DNA of 64,000 bases from Ramlibacter humi (GCF_004681975.1 NZ_SMLK01000007.1:1-64000), one strand, 5' to 3'; shown: positions 33,146 through 42,712, numbered from the stretch's first letter. Made by a program: numbers and translations. Notes: generated by a model from the sequence alone, not told the origin.

Positions 33146-33889
33146 TTATAGCCCGGCGAGGAAACGCTCGTCCTCGCGGGTCAGCCGGCCGGCTTTACGG
33201 GCGGCTTCGATGAGGTCGGGCCGCAGCTTCGCGGTCGCTTCCAGCCGCCTCTCCCGCCGCCACTTCTCGATGTTGGCGTGATGCCCGGACAGCAGTTCCG
33301 CCGGCACCTGGCGGCCCTGCCATTCCTCCGGCCGGGTGTAGTGCGGGCAATCCAGCAAGCCGTCGATGGCGGGGTTGAAGCTGTCGGCTTCGTGGCTGCC
33401 GGCTTCGTTCAGCACGCCCGGCTGCAGGCGCGCCACGGCATCCAGCAGCGCCATGGCCGCGATCTCCCCCCCGGACAGCACGAAGTCGCCCAGGCTGAGC
33501 TGCACGTCCACGTGGCTGTCGATGAACCGCTGGTCGATACCTTCGTAGCGGCCGCACAGCAGGATGGCGCCCTCGCCGGCCGACCAGCTTTCGACTTCCG
33601 CGTGGTCCAGCCGGCGGCCGGTCGGCGAGAACAGCACCACGGGGGCCGATCCGCCCCGGTCCGCCTTGACGGCCGCCACGGTGCGCGCCAACGGCTCGGC
33701 CAGCATCACCATGCCGGGCCCGCCGCCGAACGGGCGGTCGTCCACCCGGCGGTAGTTGCCTTCGGCCTGGTCGCGCGGGTTCCACAGGCGCACGTCCACC
33801 TGCTTCGATTCGTACGCGCGCCGCGTGACGCCGCTTTCGAGGAAGGCCCCGAACAGCTCGGGGAACAGCGTCAGGACGTCGAAACGCAT
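33146..33889 (-). CDS. trmD: tRNA (guanine-37-N1)-methyltransferase
   Basis: 247 residues. SPOUT-fold enzyme that methylates G37 of tRNAs reading CNN, preventing +1 frameshifts. Knot and AdoMet-binding segments are present: [28 protein letters not shown] and [12 protein letters not shown]. The start at 33889 ([13 protein letters not shown]) matches homologues; the frame is open 22 codons upstream into rimM. The gap to rimM is 10 bases. Confidence 0.96.
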   Translation of the reverse strand: MRFDVLTLFPELFGAFLESGVTRRAYESKQVDVRLWNPRDQAEGNYRRVDDRPFGGGPGMVMLAEPLARTVAAVKADRGGSAPVVLFSPTGRRLDHAEVESWSAGEGAILLCGRYEGIDQRFIDSHVDVQLSLGDFVLSGGEIAAMALLDAVARLQPGVLNEAGSHEADSFNPAIDGLLDCPHYTRPEEWQGRQVPAELLSGHHANIEKWRRERRLEATAKLRPDLIEAARKAGRLTREDERFLAGL

Positions 33890-33899
33890 CGCGCGGCCT

Positions 33900-34466
33900 T
33901 CAGTAGTCCGGCTGCCAGTCGACGGTGATGCGCTTGCCGGGCAGGTCGACGTCATCCACGTACGCGGACACGAAGGGGATCATGCGTTCGGCCGGCTTGC
34001 CTTCGTGCTCGTAGCCCACCACCAGCACGGTCTGGGGGCCGGTGGCCATCAGGTCACGCACTTCGCCCAAGGCCACGCCTTCGCGGTTGACCACCTGCAG
34101 GCCGATCAGGTCGACCCAGTAGTACTCGTCGTCGCCCGCGGTGGGGAAGCTGGAACGCGGCACGAAGATGCGCGAACCCTTGAGCAGCTCGGCCGCGTTG
34201 CGGTCGTCGATGTCCTGCGCGGTGGCGACGATGCTGTCGGAGTGCTCCTTGGCTTCGCGCACGCGCAGCAGCACCGTGCCCGAGAAAGGCGGCTTGGCCG
34301 CCTTCTCGGACGGCTGCAGGAACCAGCGCTTGGAAGAAAAAAGCGCTTCCGGGGAAGCGCTGTGGGGCAGGACCTTGAACCAGCCCTTGATGCCCCAGGC
34401 ATCGTGGATGCGCCCCACTTCGATCGCGTCGGCCGGCAATTCAGCCGGCTCCAGCTGCGGGAGCAT
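33900..34466 (-). CDS. rimM: Ribosome maturation factor RimM
   Basis: 188 residues. N-terminal RimM domain ([18 protein letters not shown]) and C-terminal PRC-barrel ([22 protein letters not shown]) that binds S19 in 30S assembly. Start at ATG 34466; a GTG directly before it is also possible. Sixteen bases after rpsP. Confidence 0.96.
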   Translation of the reverse strand: MLPQLEPAELPADAIEVGRIHDAWGIKGWFKVLPHSASPEALFSSKRWFLQPSEKAAKPPFSGTVLLRVREAKEHSDSIVATAQDIDDRNAAELLKGSRIFVPRSSFPTAGDDEYYWVDLIGLQVVNREGVALGEVRDLMATGPQTVLVVGYEHEGKPAERMIPFVSAYVDDVDLPGKRITVDWQPDY

Positions 34467-34482
34467 CACGCGAGCGAAGGCC

Positions 34483-34752
34483 TCAGGCCGCGGGAGCGGC
34501 GGCCGGGGCCTTCTTGGCGGCTTGCTTGAGCAGGCGCTCGACCGTCGGGGAAGCGACGGCGCCGACGCCGCGCCAGTAGGTCAGGCGGTTCTGGGCGACG
34601 CGGATGCTTTCCTCGTTGTCCTTGGCGATCGGGTTGTAGAAACCCAGGCGCTCGATGAAGCGGCCGTCGCGGCGGGTGCGCTTGTCGGCAACGACGATGT
34701 TGAAGAACGGACGGGCCTTGGCGCCGCCGCGGGAGAGTCGAATGACGACCAT
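34483..34752 (-). CDS. rpsP: 30S ribosomal protein S16
   Basis: 89 residues: [21 protein letters not shown] at the start, with [12 protein letters not shown] following. First gene of the conserved operon; its promoter must lie in the 132-base gap shared with the divergent acetyltransferase gene. Confidence 0.97.
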   Translation of the reverse strand: MVVIRLSRGGAKARPFFNIVVADKRTRRDGRFIERLGFYNPIAKDNEESIRVAQNRLTYWRGVGAVASPTVERLLKQAAKKAPAAAPAA

Positions 34753-34884
34753 GATTTATCCTTCGGGTGGAAATCCGGGCGGCACCACTTGCCGCCACAG
34801 GTTCTTCCGGCGTTTGAGACACGCGACACGGCCACCCGGCCGGCGACACGCTGGAAAGCCCATGATTATAGCCCCCCATCCCCG

Positions 34885-35409
34885 ATGAGCCTGATCCGCC
34901 CCAGCACCGAAGCCGACCTGCCCGCCATCACGGCCATCTATGGCCACCATGTCCTGAACGGCACCGGCACCTTCGAAACCACCCCGCCCACTGAGCAGGA
35001 CATGGCCGGCCGCCGCGCCGACGTGCTGGCCAAGGGCCTGCCCTGGCTGGTGGCCGAAGAAGGCGGCCGCGTGCTGGGCTACGCCTATTGCCAGTGGTTC
35101 AAGCCGCGGCCGGCCTACCGGTTCTCGGCCGAAGACTCGATCTACCTGCACCCCGACGCCGCCGGCAAGGGCCTGGGCAAGCAACTGCTCACCGAACTGG
35201 TGAAGCAGGCCGAAGCCTTGGGCCTGCGCAAGCTCATCGCGGTGATCGGCGACTCGAACAACGCCGGCTCCGTCGGCGTGCACCGCTCGCTGGGCTTCAC
35301 GCAAGTGGGCGTCATCGCCAACTGCGGCTGGAAGTTCGATCGCTGGCTGGACATCGTGCTGATGGAACGCGTGATCGGCGCGGGCAGCGGCACGGCGCCG
35401 ACGGCATGA
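34885..35409 (+). CDS. GNAT N-acetyltransferase (phosphinothricin/methionine-derivative type)
   Basis: 174 residues. Acetyl-CoA-binding motif A is HPDAAGKGLGKQLLTEL. The overall pattern (IRPSTEADLPAITAIYGHHV, GTFETTPPT, then GFTQVGVIANCGWKFDRWLD) is that of the Pat/MddA/YncA group, which acetylates phosphinothricin, methionine sulfoximine or methionine sulfone. The actual substrate is unknown. The stop overlaps the next ATG. Confidence 0.9.
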   Translation: MSLIRPSTEADLPAITAIYGHHVLNGTGTFETTPPTEQDMAGRRADVLAKGLPWLVAEEGGRVLGYAYCQWFKPRPAYRFSAEDSIYLHPDAAGKGLGKQLLTELVKQAEALGLRKLIAVIGDSNNAGSVGVHRSLGFTQVGVIANCGWKFDRWLDIVLMERVIGAGSGTAPTA

Positions 35410-35852
35410 AAAGCAAGACCCTCGCGGCCTGGCTGGCCTTCGTGGCCGGCCCATTCGGCGCGCACCGCTTCTACCTGCGCGGCTGGGGCGACTGGCTGGG
35501 CTGGCTGCTGCCGGTGCCCACGCTGGCGGGTGCGTACGGCGTGCTGCGCATGTGGTCGCTGGGACAGGACGACGCCATCAGCTGGGTGCTGACGCCCATC
35601 CTGGGCTTCACCTTCGCGGGTTGCTGCCTCACGGCCATCGTCTACGGGCTGATGAAGCCGGAAGACTGGAACCGCCGCTTCAACCCGGGCGCCGCCCCCG
35701 ATGCCCCCGCCGGCCGCACCAGCTGGACGACCATCTGGGCCGTGGTGCTGGCGCTGATGGTTGGCGCGGCGGTGCTGATGACCAGCATCGCCATCAGCTT
35801 CCAGGGCTACTTCGAGAAGCAGGTGGAAGAAGGGCGGGAGATTTCGCAATAA
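35406..35852 (+). CDS. TM2-like small membrane protein
   Basis: 148 residues with about four helices. The first 45 residues (LAAWLAFVAGPFGAHRFYLRG and WLGWLLPVPTL) resemble a TM2 domain, in which two helices are joined by a short turn containing G-x-H-R-F-Y. Function is unknown. Coupled to the acetyltransferase by ATGA overlap. An 88-bp repeat begins two bases after the stop. Confidence 0.7.
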   Translation: MKSKTLAAWLAFVAGPFGAHRFYLRGWGDWLGWLLPVPTLAGAYGVLRMWSLGQDDAISWVLTPILGFTFAGCCLTAIVYGLMKPEDWNRRFNPGAAPDAPAGRTSWTTIWAVVLALMVGAAVLMTSIAISFQGYFEKQVEEGREISQ

Positions 35853-35853
35853 C

Positions 35854-35941
35854 CGTCACCCCCTGAGGCGGGAATCCATGACGTCCGCATTCAACGGCCG
35901 TAGTGGAAGCGATGGATTCCCGCCTCCGCGGGAATGACGCC
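35854..35941 (-). repeat. 88-bp palindromic repeat element, copy 2 (opposite orientation)
   Basis: Reverse-complement counterpart of the element at 25587-25674, same length, sharing the centre TCCATCGCTTCCACTACG. One arm has drifted (CCCCTGAGGCGGG), the other is intact (GCCTCCGCGGGAATGACGCC). It starts two bases after a stop codon. Confidence 0.75.
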
Positions 35942-35999
35942 GTTAAGGGGCCGCGCGGTGCAGGTGGAATGCCTTCTTCGAACCCGCGCGCTGGTCCCA

Positions 36000-36253
36000 G
36001 CGCGGCGGGTGGCGCCTGGCGCGGCCGATTTCGGAAGCGCCGCCGAATCGGCCGGGCCCGGGACAGCGTGCTGCGCGTCAGCGCGGCATGCGACTGTCCT
36101 CTAGCTCCGGTGAGTGTTTGAGTGGCGAGCGCAGCTCGCAACGAGTTGCGCCGGCCGTCCCGGGCCCGGCCGATTCGGCGGGAAGCCTGTGTGAGCCGAA
36201 GGCGAAGCACGGCCGCTGGAGCATGAGGCCGCGACAGGCGCCACCCGCCGCGC
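36000..36253. repeat. Nested perfect inverted repeats
   Basis: Outer arms of 19 bp (36000-36018 and 36235-36253, core GGCGGGTGGCGCC) enclose inner arms of 25 bp (36040-36064 and 36157-36181, core AATCGGCCGGGCCCGG), both pairs perfect. The 92-base centre has its own hairpins GCGAGC-GCA-GCTCGC and GCAAC-GA-GTTGC. No reading frame is convincing. This fills most of the 442-base gap between the TM2-like gene and the phosphate transporter. It could be a mobile palindromic element or a structured RNA. Confidence 0.7.
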
Positions 36254-36294
36254 CCGCAACCGCCGCGCCCGCACCGGCCGTAACCGCGCCCGGC

Positions 36295-37305
36295 TCAGAA
36301 CAGCTGCAAGCTCACCCAATACCCCACCGCCGCCATGAAAGCGCTGGCGGGGATGGTGAAGATCCAGGCCCACACGATGTTGCCGGCGACGCCCCAGCGC
36401 ACGGCGCTCGCGCGCTGCGTGGAACCCACGCCGACGATGGCGCCCGTGATGGTGTGCGTGGTCGACACCGGGATGCCCAGCGCGGTGGCCAGGAACAGCG
36501 TGATCGCGCCGCCGGTCTCGGCGCAGAAGCCACCCACGGGCTTCAGCTTCGTGATCTTCTGCCCCATCGTCTTCACGATGCGCCAGCCGCCGAACATGGT
36601 GCCCAGGCCGATGGCCAGGTAACAGGCGCCGATCACCCAGCCGGGCGGCGACTTGTCGCCGGCGGCCACGTGCCCGGTGGCCACCAGCAACAGCCAGATG
36701 ATGCCGATGGTCTTCTGCGCGTCGTTGCCGCCGTGGCCCAGGCTGTACGCGCCGGCCGACACCAGCTGCAGGCGGCGGAACCAGCGATCGATCCTCGACG
36801 GCGTGGCGCGGCGGAAGATGTGCGCCACCGCCACCATCATCAAAGAGCCGAAAAGGAAGCCCAGCAGCGGCGAGACGAAGATGAAGATCACCGTCTTCCA
36901 GATGCCGCCCGCGATGAGCGAGCCCGCGCCGGCCTTGGCGATGACCGCGCCCACGATGCCGCCGATCAGCGCATGCGACGAGCTGCTGGGGATGCCGTAG
37001 TACCAGGTGATCAGGTTCCACGCGATGGCGCCCGCGAGCGCGCCGAACACGATGTGCGTGTCCACGATGCCCGGCTCGACGATGCCCTTGCCGATGGTGG
37101 CCGCCACGCTCAGGTGGAAGATCAGGATGGCGACGACGTTGAAGAACGCCGCGAACACCACCGCCTGCGTCGGGCGCAGAACGCCGGTGGACACGACGGT
37201 GGCGATGGAATTCGCCGCGTCGTGGAACCCGTTCATGAAGTCGAACGCCAGGGCCACGGCCACCAGCAGGATCACCACCCACAGGGCGGCTTGCGAGGCT
37301 TCCAT
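36295..37305 (-). CDS. PiT family inorganic phosphate transporter
   Basis: 336 residues, about ten helices. Both family signatures are present: FDFMNGFHDAANSIATVV near residue 22 and SLGHGGNDAQKTIGII in the second half; GIPVSTTHTITGAIVG closes the repeat. Imports metal-phosphate by H+ symport (low affinity). It is downstream of a DUF47/PhoU-like gene with a 10-base gap, the usual pair. Confidence 0.92.
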   Translation of the reverse strand: MEASQAALWVVILLVAVALAFDFMNGFHDAANSIATVVSTGVLRPTQAVVFAAFFNVVAILIFHLSVAATIGKGIVEPGIVDTHIVFGALAGAIAWNLITWYYGIPSSSSHALIGGIVGAVIAKAGAGSLIAGGIWKTVIFIFVSPLLGFLFGSLMMVAVAHIFRRATPSRIDRWFRRLQLVSAGAYSLGHGGNDAQKTIGIIWLLLVATGHVAAGDKSPPGWVIGACYLAIGLGTMFGGWRIVKTMGQKITKLKPVGGFCAETGGAITLFLATALGIPVSTTHTITGAIVGVGSTQRASAVRWGVAGNIVWAWIFTIPASAFMAAVGYWVSLQLF

Positions 37306-37315
37306 GGTCGGGGAG

Positions 37316-37963
37316 CTAGGAGTTCTCGAGAACGATGCCTTCGATCACGTTGGCCACGTCCTCGCACTTGTCGGTGATGGTTTCCAGCAGCTCGTAGATC
37401 GCGCGCAGCTTGATCACTTCGCGCACGTCCGGCTCCTCGCGGAACAGCCGGCTCATGGCCGAGCGCATGACGCGGTCGGCGTCGGACTCCAGCCGGTCGA
37501 TCTCCTCGCAGGTCTTCAGCGCCGCTTCCGCCGTGGCCGCGTCGGCCAGGCCGCGGATCATGCCGACGGCGGCCTTCATGCGCTCCACGCACTTCACCGA
37601 CAGGTCGGTCAGCCGCGTGATCTCCTCGTTGACCTTGCGCACGTCGTACAGCGACAGCGTCTCGGCCGAGTCCTGCAGCAGGTCGGCCACGTCGTCCATG
37701 GTGTTGATCAGCTTGTGGATCTGGTCGCGGTCGATCGGCGTGATGAAGGTCTTGTGGATCAGCCGGTTGACGTCGTGCGTCACGCGGTCGGCGGCGCGCT
37801 CGGCGTTGTCCACCTCGCGCGTGTACTGCTCGCGCAGTTCCACGTTGTCGTAGTTCGCCACCAGCCTGGAGAAGGCGTGCGCCGCCTCCACGATGCGCGT
37901 GGCGTGCTGGTCGAACATCTCGTAGAAGTCGCCCTCGCGGGGCAGCAGCTTGCCGAAGAGCAT
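37316..37963 (-). CDS. DUF47 (PhoU-like) phosphate transport regulator
   Basis: 215 residues, all helical. The start MLFGKLLPREGDFYEMFDQHA and the segment HDVNRLIHKTFITPIDRDQIHKLI are diagnostic of the DUF47 family, PhoU-like proteins coupled to PiT transporters and thought to modulate them. The start at 37963 is preferred; upstream codons in frame are unrelated. Confidence 0.92.
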   Translation of the reverse strand: MLFGKLLPREGDFYEMFDQHATRIVEAAHAFSRLVANYDNVELREQYTREVDNAERAADRVTHDVNRLIHKTFITPIDRDQIHKLINTMDDVADLLQDSAETLSLYDVRKVNEEITRLTDLSVKCVERMKAAVGMIRGLADAATAEAALKTCEEIDRLESDADRVMRSAMSRLFREEPDVREVIKLRAIYELLETITDKCEDVANVIEGIVLENS

Positions 37964-38018
37964 CGCGTTGTCGTGACTTTTTTGTGACAGGCGAGTGTAC
38001 TGCCCGCCCATCGGGCTC

Positions 38019-38339
38019 CTAGGCCCCGCGGAACATGAAGTACACCCCGCCCATCATGCACAGCGCCGCGAACGGCACGAAGACCGACAGCGTGATCATT
38101 TCCTGCATGATCTTCAGCTGGCCGACCGTGTAGCCGCCGTGCTCGAAGCCGATGCGGTTGGCGGGCACCTGCAGCAGGTACTCGAACAGGGCGATCCCCC
38201 AGCTGATGAGCGCGGCGATGTACCACGGGCTGCCGGCCAGCCTCTTCAGGTGGCCGTACCACGCGAAAGTCATGAACAGGTTGGAGCAGGCCAGCAGAAG
38301 GATCGTCTGCACCGAAGCGGGAATGGCGGACCAGGACAT
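38019..38339 (-). CDS. DMT-superfamily DUF486 membrane protein
   Basis: 106 residues with four helices. The pattern LLACSNLFMTFAWYGHLK, then SWGIALFEYLLQVPANRIG and YTVGQLKIMQEMITLSVF, is the DUF486 family, half-size relatives of drug/metabolite transporters. Substrate unknown. Its start faces the divergent pseudouridine synthase gene with almost no spacer. Confidence 0.88.
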   Translation of the reverse strand: MSWSAIPASVQTILLLACSNLFMTFAWYGHLKRLAGSPWYIAALISWGIALFEYLLQVPANRIGFEHGGYTVGQLKIMQEMITLSVFVPFAALCMMGGVYFMFRGA

Positions 38340-38361
38340 CGTCAAGTTATCGAATGGCGGC

Positions 38362-38985
38362 GTGCGTCTTGTGCACGAGGACGCAGCCTGCGTCGTCGCG
38401 GACAAGCCCGCCGGGCTGCTGTGCGTGCCGGGCCGCGGCGAGGACAAGCAGGACTGCCTGGCCGCGCGCGTGCAGTCGCTGTTCGCCGATGCGCTGGTGG
38501 TGCATCGTCTGGACATGGCGACCTCGGGCCTGTGCCTCTTCGCACGCGGCGGTGAGGTGCAGCGGCGGCTGAGCCGCGCGTTCGCCGAGCGGCAAGTGGG
38601 CAAGACCTACGTCGCGGTGGTCGCGGGGCGGCCGGCGCAGGACGCCGGCGAGATCGACCTGCCGCTGCTGGCCGACTGGCCGAATCGTCCACGGCAGAAG
38701 ATCGACCAGGAGCACGGCAAGCCCAGCCGCACCCGCTGGCGCGTGCTGGGGCCTGGCCCGATGCCGGGCTCGACCCGCGTCGAACTGGAGCCGGTCACCG
38801 GCCGCTCGCACCAGCTGCGCGTGCACCTGCTGGCCATCGGGCATCCCATCCTGGGCGACACGCTCTATGCGCCGGCCGGCATCGCAGCCGCGGCCCCGCG
38901 CCTGCTGCTGCACGCGCAGACGCTGGAGCTGGCCCATCCGCTCAGCGGCGAGCCCATGCGCTGGCATGCCCCTGCGCCCTTCTGA
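38362..38985 (+). CDS. RluA-family RNA pseudouridine synthase
   Basis: About 207 residues. Catalytic motif HRLDMATSGLCLFA (Asp attacks the uridine), with the DKPAGLLCVPG strand before it and GRSHQLRVHLLAIGHPILGD after it. There is no S4 domain, as in RluA/TruC types. Target (23S rRNA or tRNA) is not predictable. The start is uncertain: GTG 38362 gives a compact protein; an ATG at 38323 would overlap the divergent DUF486 start. Confidence 0.85.
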   Translation: MRLVHEDAACVVADKPAGLLCVPGRGEDKQDCLAARVQSLFADALVVHRLDMATSGLCLFARGGEVQRRLSRAFAERQVGKTYVAVVAGRPAQDAGEIDLPLLADWPNRPRQKIDQEHGKPSRTRWRVLGPGPMPGSTRVELEPVTGRSHQLRVHLLAIGHPILGDTLYAPAGIAAAAPRLLLHAQTLELAHPLSGEPMRWHAPAPF

Positions 38986-39033
38986 ACGAAGGCCACCTGC
39001 ACTAAGCTGGCTTCTCCCGAAAGGAGAGCCGCC

Positions 39034-39642
39034 ATGCACCACCCTGCCCTGCTCTCGCGCCGCGCGGCCACCGCCGCGCTCGTCTTCGCACCTTCGCTGC
39101 TGCTCGCGCAAACGCGCCGCCCCACGCCGGCCCAGACCGAAGGCCCGTTCTACCCGGTGAAGCTGCCCGCCGACACCGACAGCGACCTGCTGCAGAACGG
39201 CGCGCTGCACTACGCCAAAGGCCAGCCCGCGTGGGTCGATGGCGTCGTCACCGACCTGCAGGGCCGGCCGCTCGCCGGCTCGGTGGTGGAGATCTGGCAG
39301 TGCGACCAGGCCGGCCACTACAACCATCCCGGCGACGGCGGCCGGGCCGACCCCGCGTTCCAGGGCTTCGGCCGCGTCACGGTCGGCGCCGATGGCCGCT
39401 ACCGCTTCCACACCATCCGCCCCGTGCCGTACACCGGCCGCACGCCGCACATCCACCTGAAGGTGAAGCAAGGTGGCCGCGAGCTCCTGACGACGCAGAT
39501 GTATGTGGAAGGCGACCCGCACAACGAGCGCGACTTCCTCTGGCGAAACCTCGCCGAAGCCGACCGCCGCGCGGTCACCGTGCCTTTCCGGCCGGGCGCC
39601 GACGGGCTGCAAGCCAGCTTCCCCATCGCGATCGACGCTTAA
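39034..39642 (+). CDS. Exported intradiol ring-cleavage dioxygenase
   Basis: 202 residues. Related to the protocatechuate 3,4-dioxygenase beta chain. Iron ligands can be placed: Tyr in CDQAGHYNHPGD and Tyr/His/His in RPVPYTGRTPHIHLKV; the family opening TEGPFYP follows the leader. The first 26 residues (LSRRAATAALVFAPSLLLA) look like a Tat or Sec signal, so it probably acts in the periplasm, which is the less-studied exported subgroup. Substrate unknown. SD GAAAGGAG lies ahead of the start. Confidence 0.87.
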   Translation: MHHPALLSRRAATAALVFAPSLLLAQTRRPTPAQTEGPFYPVKLPADTDSDLLQNGALHYAKGQPAWVDGVVTDLQGRPLAGSVVEIWQCDQAGHYNHPGDGGRADPAFQGFGRVTVGADGRYRFHTIRPVPYTGRTPHIHLKVKQGGRELLTTQMYVEGDPHNERDFLWRNLAEADRRAVTVPFRPGADGLQASFPIAIDA

Positions 39643-39652
39643 GATCGCGCGG

Positions 39653-40618
39653 ATGAGCTCCGCGCATACCGACGACGCCGTCATCGAGGTCGAAGGCCTG
39701 GTCTTCGACTACCCCGGCAAGCGTGCGCTGTACGGCGTGAGCATCCGCGTGCCGCGTGGCGCCGTGCTCGCGCTCGTGGGACCCAACGGCGCCGGCAAGA
39801 GCACGCTGATGCGCGCCATCGCCGGCCTGGACGAGCCGCTGGAAGGCCGGGTGCGCGTGGCCGGCGTCAGCGTGCTGGACGAGCCGCGCCGCGCGCAGCG
39901 GCACCTGGGTTACCTGGGCGACTTCTTCGGCCTGTACGACGAACTGAGCGTGCGCCGCTGCCTGCTGCACGCGGCCAGCGTGCGCGCCGTGGCAGGTGCC
40001 GCACTGCACACCGCGGTGGAACGCGCCGCCCGGCGGGTGGGCCTGGCCGACCGCATGGACACGCCGGCCGGCAGCCTGTCGCGCGGCCTGCGCCAGCGGC
40101 TGGCCATCGCGCAGGCGCTGGTGCACGAACCGCAGGTCGTGCTGCTGGACGAGCCCGCCGCGGGCCTGGACCCGGAAGCGCGCGCCAGCCTGTCGGCGTT
40201 GTTCCGCGCGCTGCAGGCCGAAGGCCGCACGCTGGTCGTGTCCTCGCACATCCTGGCGGAGCTGGAGGAGTACTCCACCCACATGCTCGCGCTGCGCGAT
40301 GGCCGCGTGGTGCAGTTCACCGAACTGGGCGCCGCGCCCACCGCCGGCGTGCAGCGCCTGCGCATCCGGCTGGCGCACCCATGGCAGCCGCCGCCCGGCT
40401 TCTGGCGCGGCCAGGGCGCGGGCCTGCGGGCCGGCGAGCCGGGCCAGCCGCTGGTGATCCGGGTGGACATGCCGGGCCGCGACGAAGGCGCGGCGCGCCT
40501 GCTGCGCGCGCTGGTGGAAGCCGGCGCGCCGGTCGCCGAATTCGCCGTGCACCATGAAAGCCTGCAGGAAAGCTACCTGCGGGCCACGCGCGCCGCCGCG
40601 CAGGAGGTGACCGCATGA
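39653..40618 (+). CDS. ABC transporter ATP-binding protein
   Basis: 321 residues. Walker A GPNGAGKST, Q-loop near YLGDFFGLYDEL, signature LSRGLRQRLAIAQAL, Walker B VVLLDEPAAGLDPEA, H-loop SSHILAELE. The roughly 100-residue C-terminal extension is typical of ABC-2/CcmA-type exporters. Paired with the permease gene by ATGA overlap. Substrate unknown. Confidence 0.93.
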   Translation: MSSAHTDDAVIEVEGLVFDYPGKRALYGVSIRVPRGAVLALVGPNGAGKSTLMRAIAGLDEPLEGRVRVAGVSVLDEPRRAQRHLGYLGDFFGLYDELSVRRCLLHAASVRAVAGAALHTAVERAARRVGLADRMDTPAGSLSRGLRQRLAIAQALVHEPQVVLLDEPAAGLDPEARASLSALFRALQAEGRTLVVSSHILAELEEYSTHMLALRDGRVVQFTELGAAPTAGVQRLRIRLAHPWQPPPGFWRGQGAGLRAGEPGQPLVIRVDMPGRDEGAARLLRALVEAGAPVAEFAVHHESLQESYLRATRAAAQEVTA

Positions 40619-41931
40619 ACGCCGAACTCCGCCGCTACGCCTGGCTGGAACTCGGCTGGCACCGCGTGGCGGTCGTGCCGCTGCTGCTGGGGCTGGTCTC
40701 GGCCGCCGTCCTCTACTCGGCACCCAACCCCGCCACCACGCTGGCGTGGGGCGCGCTGGGCCTGTTCCTGCTGATGACGGCTGGCTGGGGCGCGATGCGC
40801 GCGCTGGCCAGCGTGGCCGAAGAGGTGCGCGACCGCACCTGGGACTTCCAGCGCATGGCGGCGGTGACGCCGGCCGAACTGGCGCTGGGCAAGGTGTTCG
40901 GCGCGCCGCTGTTCCAGTGGTACGCGGGCGCATGGTGCCTGGCGGTGCTGGCCATCGCCGGCACGCGCGCCGGCTGGCCGCGCATGGGCAGCATGCTGCT
41001 GGGCCTGGTGGCCTGCGCCGTGATGCTGCACGGCTTGGGCGTCGCCGTGTCCGCCGCCGGCGCGCGCACGCGCATCGGCGAGCGCAGCCGCCGCATCGGC
41101 GGCCTGCTGCTGGTGCTGACCGTGCTGCAGATGCTGCCGCTGGCGTTCCTCGTCGATCTCAGCGGCGATCGGCAGGCCTTCGTTCGCTGGTGGGGCCGGC
41201 CCTGGCCGGTGACCACCTTCGCGGCGGCCTCCGCCGCGCTGTTCGCGGTGTGGGCGGTGCTGGCCGCCTGGCGCGCGATGCTGCGCGAACTGCAGGAGCC
41301 CGCGCGCCCCTGGCCCTGGCCGGCATTCGCGCTCTTCGCCGCGGCCTGGGCCGGCGGCATCGCCACGCCGGCGATGGAGCGCATCGGATTCGCGTCCGCC
41401 GCCGCCGTCGCCTCGCTGGTATTGACGGTGGGCGCCTACGTGGCCTGCCTGCTGGACCCGCTCACCCGCGTCAGCCTGGCGCGCATGGCGCGGGCTTGGC
41501 GGCCGCGGGCGCCGCGCTGGCCGCATCGCGTGCCGCCCTGGGCGATCCACGGTGCGCTGGCCGTGCTGGCCGGCGCCATCGCCCTCCTGACCGGCCGAAG
41601 CAATGAACCGCTGCCGGCGCTGGCCCTGGTCGCCGCGCTGATGGCCCTCCGCGACGCGGCCGTGGTCAGCTGCTTCGCGCTGGCGTCGCCGGCACGCTCG
41701 GCCGTGGGACGCGCCGTGTTCTACATCGCGTTGGCCGACCTGCTGGTGCCCACGCTCGCCATGGCGGTGGGCCTGCCCGGGCTGGCCCACGCCGTGTTCC
41801 CGCCGATGATGCTGGCGGCATCGCCGGGGCAGGCATGGCTGGCGATGGCGGTGCACGCGATGCTGGGATGCGCTGCCCTCGCCTTCCTGGCCATGCGGGC
41901 GCGCCGCGCCGACGCCGGACCGGCGGCCTGA
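40615..41931 (+). CDS. ABC-2 type transporter permease
   Basis: 438 residues with about ten to twelve helices and a soluble N-terminal loop (LASVAEEVRDRTWDFQRMAAVTPAELALGKVFG) typical of ABC-2 exporters where the 'type of change' text of the family WDxQRL/TP-lGkl is conserved. Works with the upstream ATPase. Substrate unknown. Confidence 0.8.
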   Translation: MNAELRRYAWLELGWHRVAVVPLLLGLVSAAVLYSAPNPATTLAWGALGLFLLMTAGWGAMRALASVAEEVRDRTWDFQRMAAVTPAELALGKVFGAPLFQWYAGAWCLAVLAIAGTRAGWPRMGSMLLGLVACAVMLHGLGVAVSAAGARTRIGERSRRIGGLLLVLTVLQMLPLAFLVDLSGDRQAFVRWWGRPWPVTTFAAASAALFAVWAVLAAWRAMLRELQEPARPWPWPAFALFAAAWAGGIATPAMERIGFASAAAVASLVLTVGAYVACLLDPLTRVSLARMARAWRPRAPRWPHRVPPWAIHGALAVLAGAIALLTGRSNEPLPALALVAALMALRDAAVVSCFALASPARSAVGRAVFYIALADLLVPTLAMAVGLPGLAHAVFPPMMLAASPGQAWLAMAVHAMLGCAALAFLAMRARRADAGPAA

Positions 41932-41956
41932 CGGGCATCGCCGCTACGATGCGGCG

Positions 41957-42712
41957 ATGGACCTCAAGCACCTCACCATCCTCACCGGCGCCTCGCGCGG
42001 CATGGGCCTCGCGATCGCGCAGCAACTGCTGCAGGCGGGCCACGACCTGCTGTGCATCTCGCGCAAGACCAACGACGATCTCGCCGCGCTCGCCAAGCCG
42101 GGCAACCAGCTGGAGCAATGGCCGCACGACCTGTCGCAGGGCGACACCGCGGCCGCCAAGCTGGAAAGCTGGCTGGCCGCGCGCGGCCCGAGGGGACTGG
42201 CCGGCGTCACGCTCATCAACAACGCCGGCGTGCTGGCGGAGATCGCGCCGCTCGCCGACGTGGCCCCCGCCACCATCGAGCAGGCGCTGCGCGTCGGCCT
42301 GGAAGCGCCGATGCTGCTGACCGGCGCCTTCCTGCGCGCCACGGCCGGCTGGCCCTGCGCGCGCAAGGTGCTGAACATCTCCTCGGGCCTGGGCCGCCGC
42401 GCGATGGGGTCGCAGGCCAGCTACTGCGCGGCCAAGGCGGGCATCGACCACTTCACGCGCTGCGTGGCGCTGGAGGAAGCGGAGCGGACGGACGGCGCCA
42501 AGGTGTGCTCGCTGGCGCCGGGCGTCATCGACACCGGCATGCAGGTGCAATTGCGCGGCGCCGACGCCAGCCGCTTCCCCGACATCGGCGGCTTCCAGGC
42601 GCTGAAGGACAAGGGCCAGCTCACCTCGCCCCACGACGCGGCGGCGCGCGTCATCGCCTACCTGGCCCGGCCCGATTTCGGCGCCAACTCGGTCGGCGAC
42701 GTGCGCGACTGA
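41957..42712 (+). CDS. Short-chain dehydrogenase/reductase (sepiapterin-reductase-like)
   Basis: 251 residues. Cofactor loop TGASRGMGLAIA, NNAG, and catalytic Ser...YCAAK with Tyr/Lys. The C-terminal pattern VCSLAPGVIDTGMQVQLR resembles sepiapterin reductase or benzil reductase types, which prefer NADPH. Actual substrate unknown. Stands 25 bases after the ABC permease. Confidence 0.88.
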   Translation: MDLKHLTILTGASRGMGLAIAQQLLQAGHDLLCISRKTNDDLAALAKPGNQLEQWPHDLSQGDTAAAKLESWLAARGPRGLAGVTLINNAGVLAEIAPLADVAPATIEQALRVGLEAPMLLTGAFLRATAGWPCARKVLNISSGLGRRAMGSQASYCAAKAGIDHFTRCVALEEAERTDGAKVCSLAPGVIDTGMQVQLRGADASRFPDIGGFQALKDKGQLTSPHDAAARVIAYLARPDFGANSVGDVRD

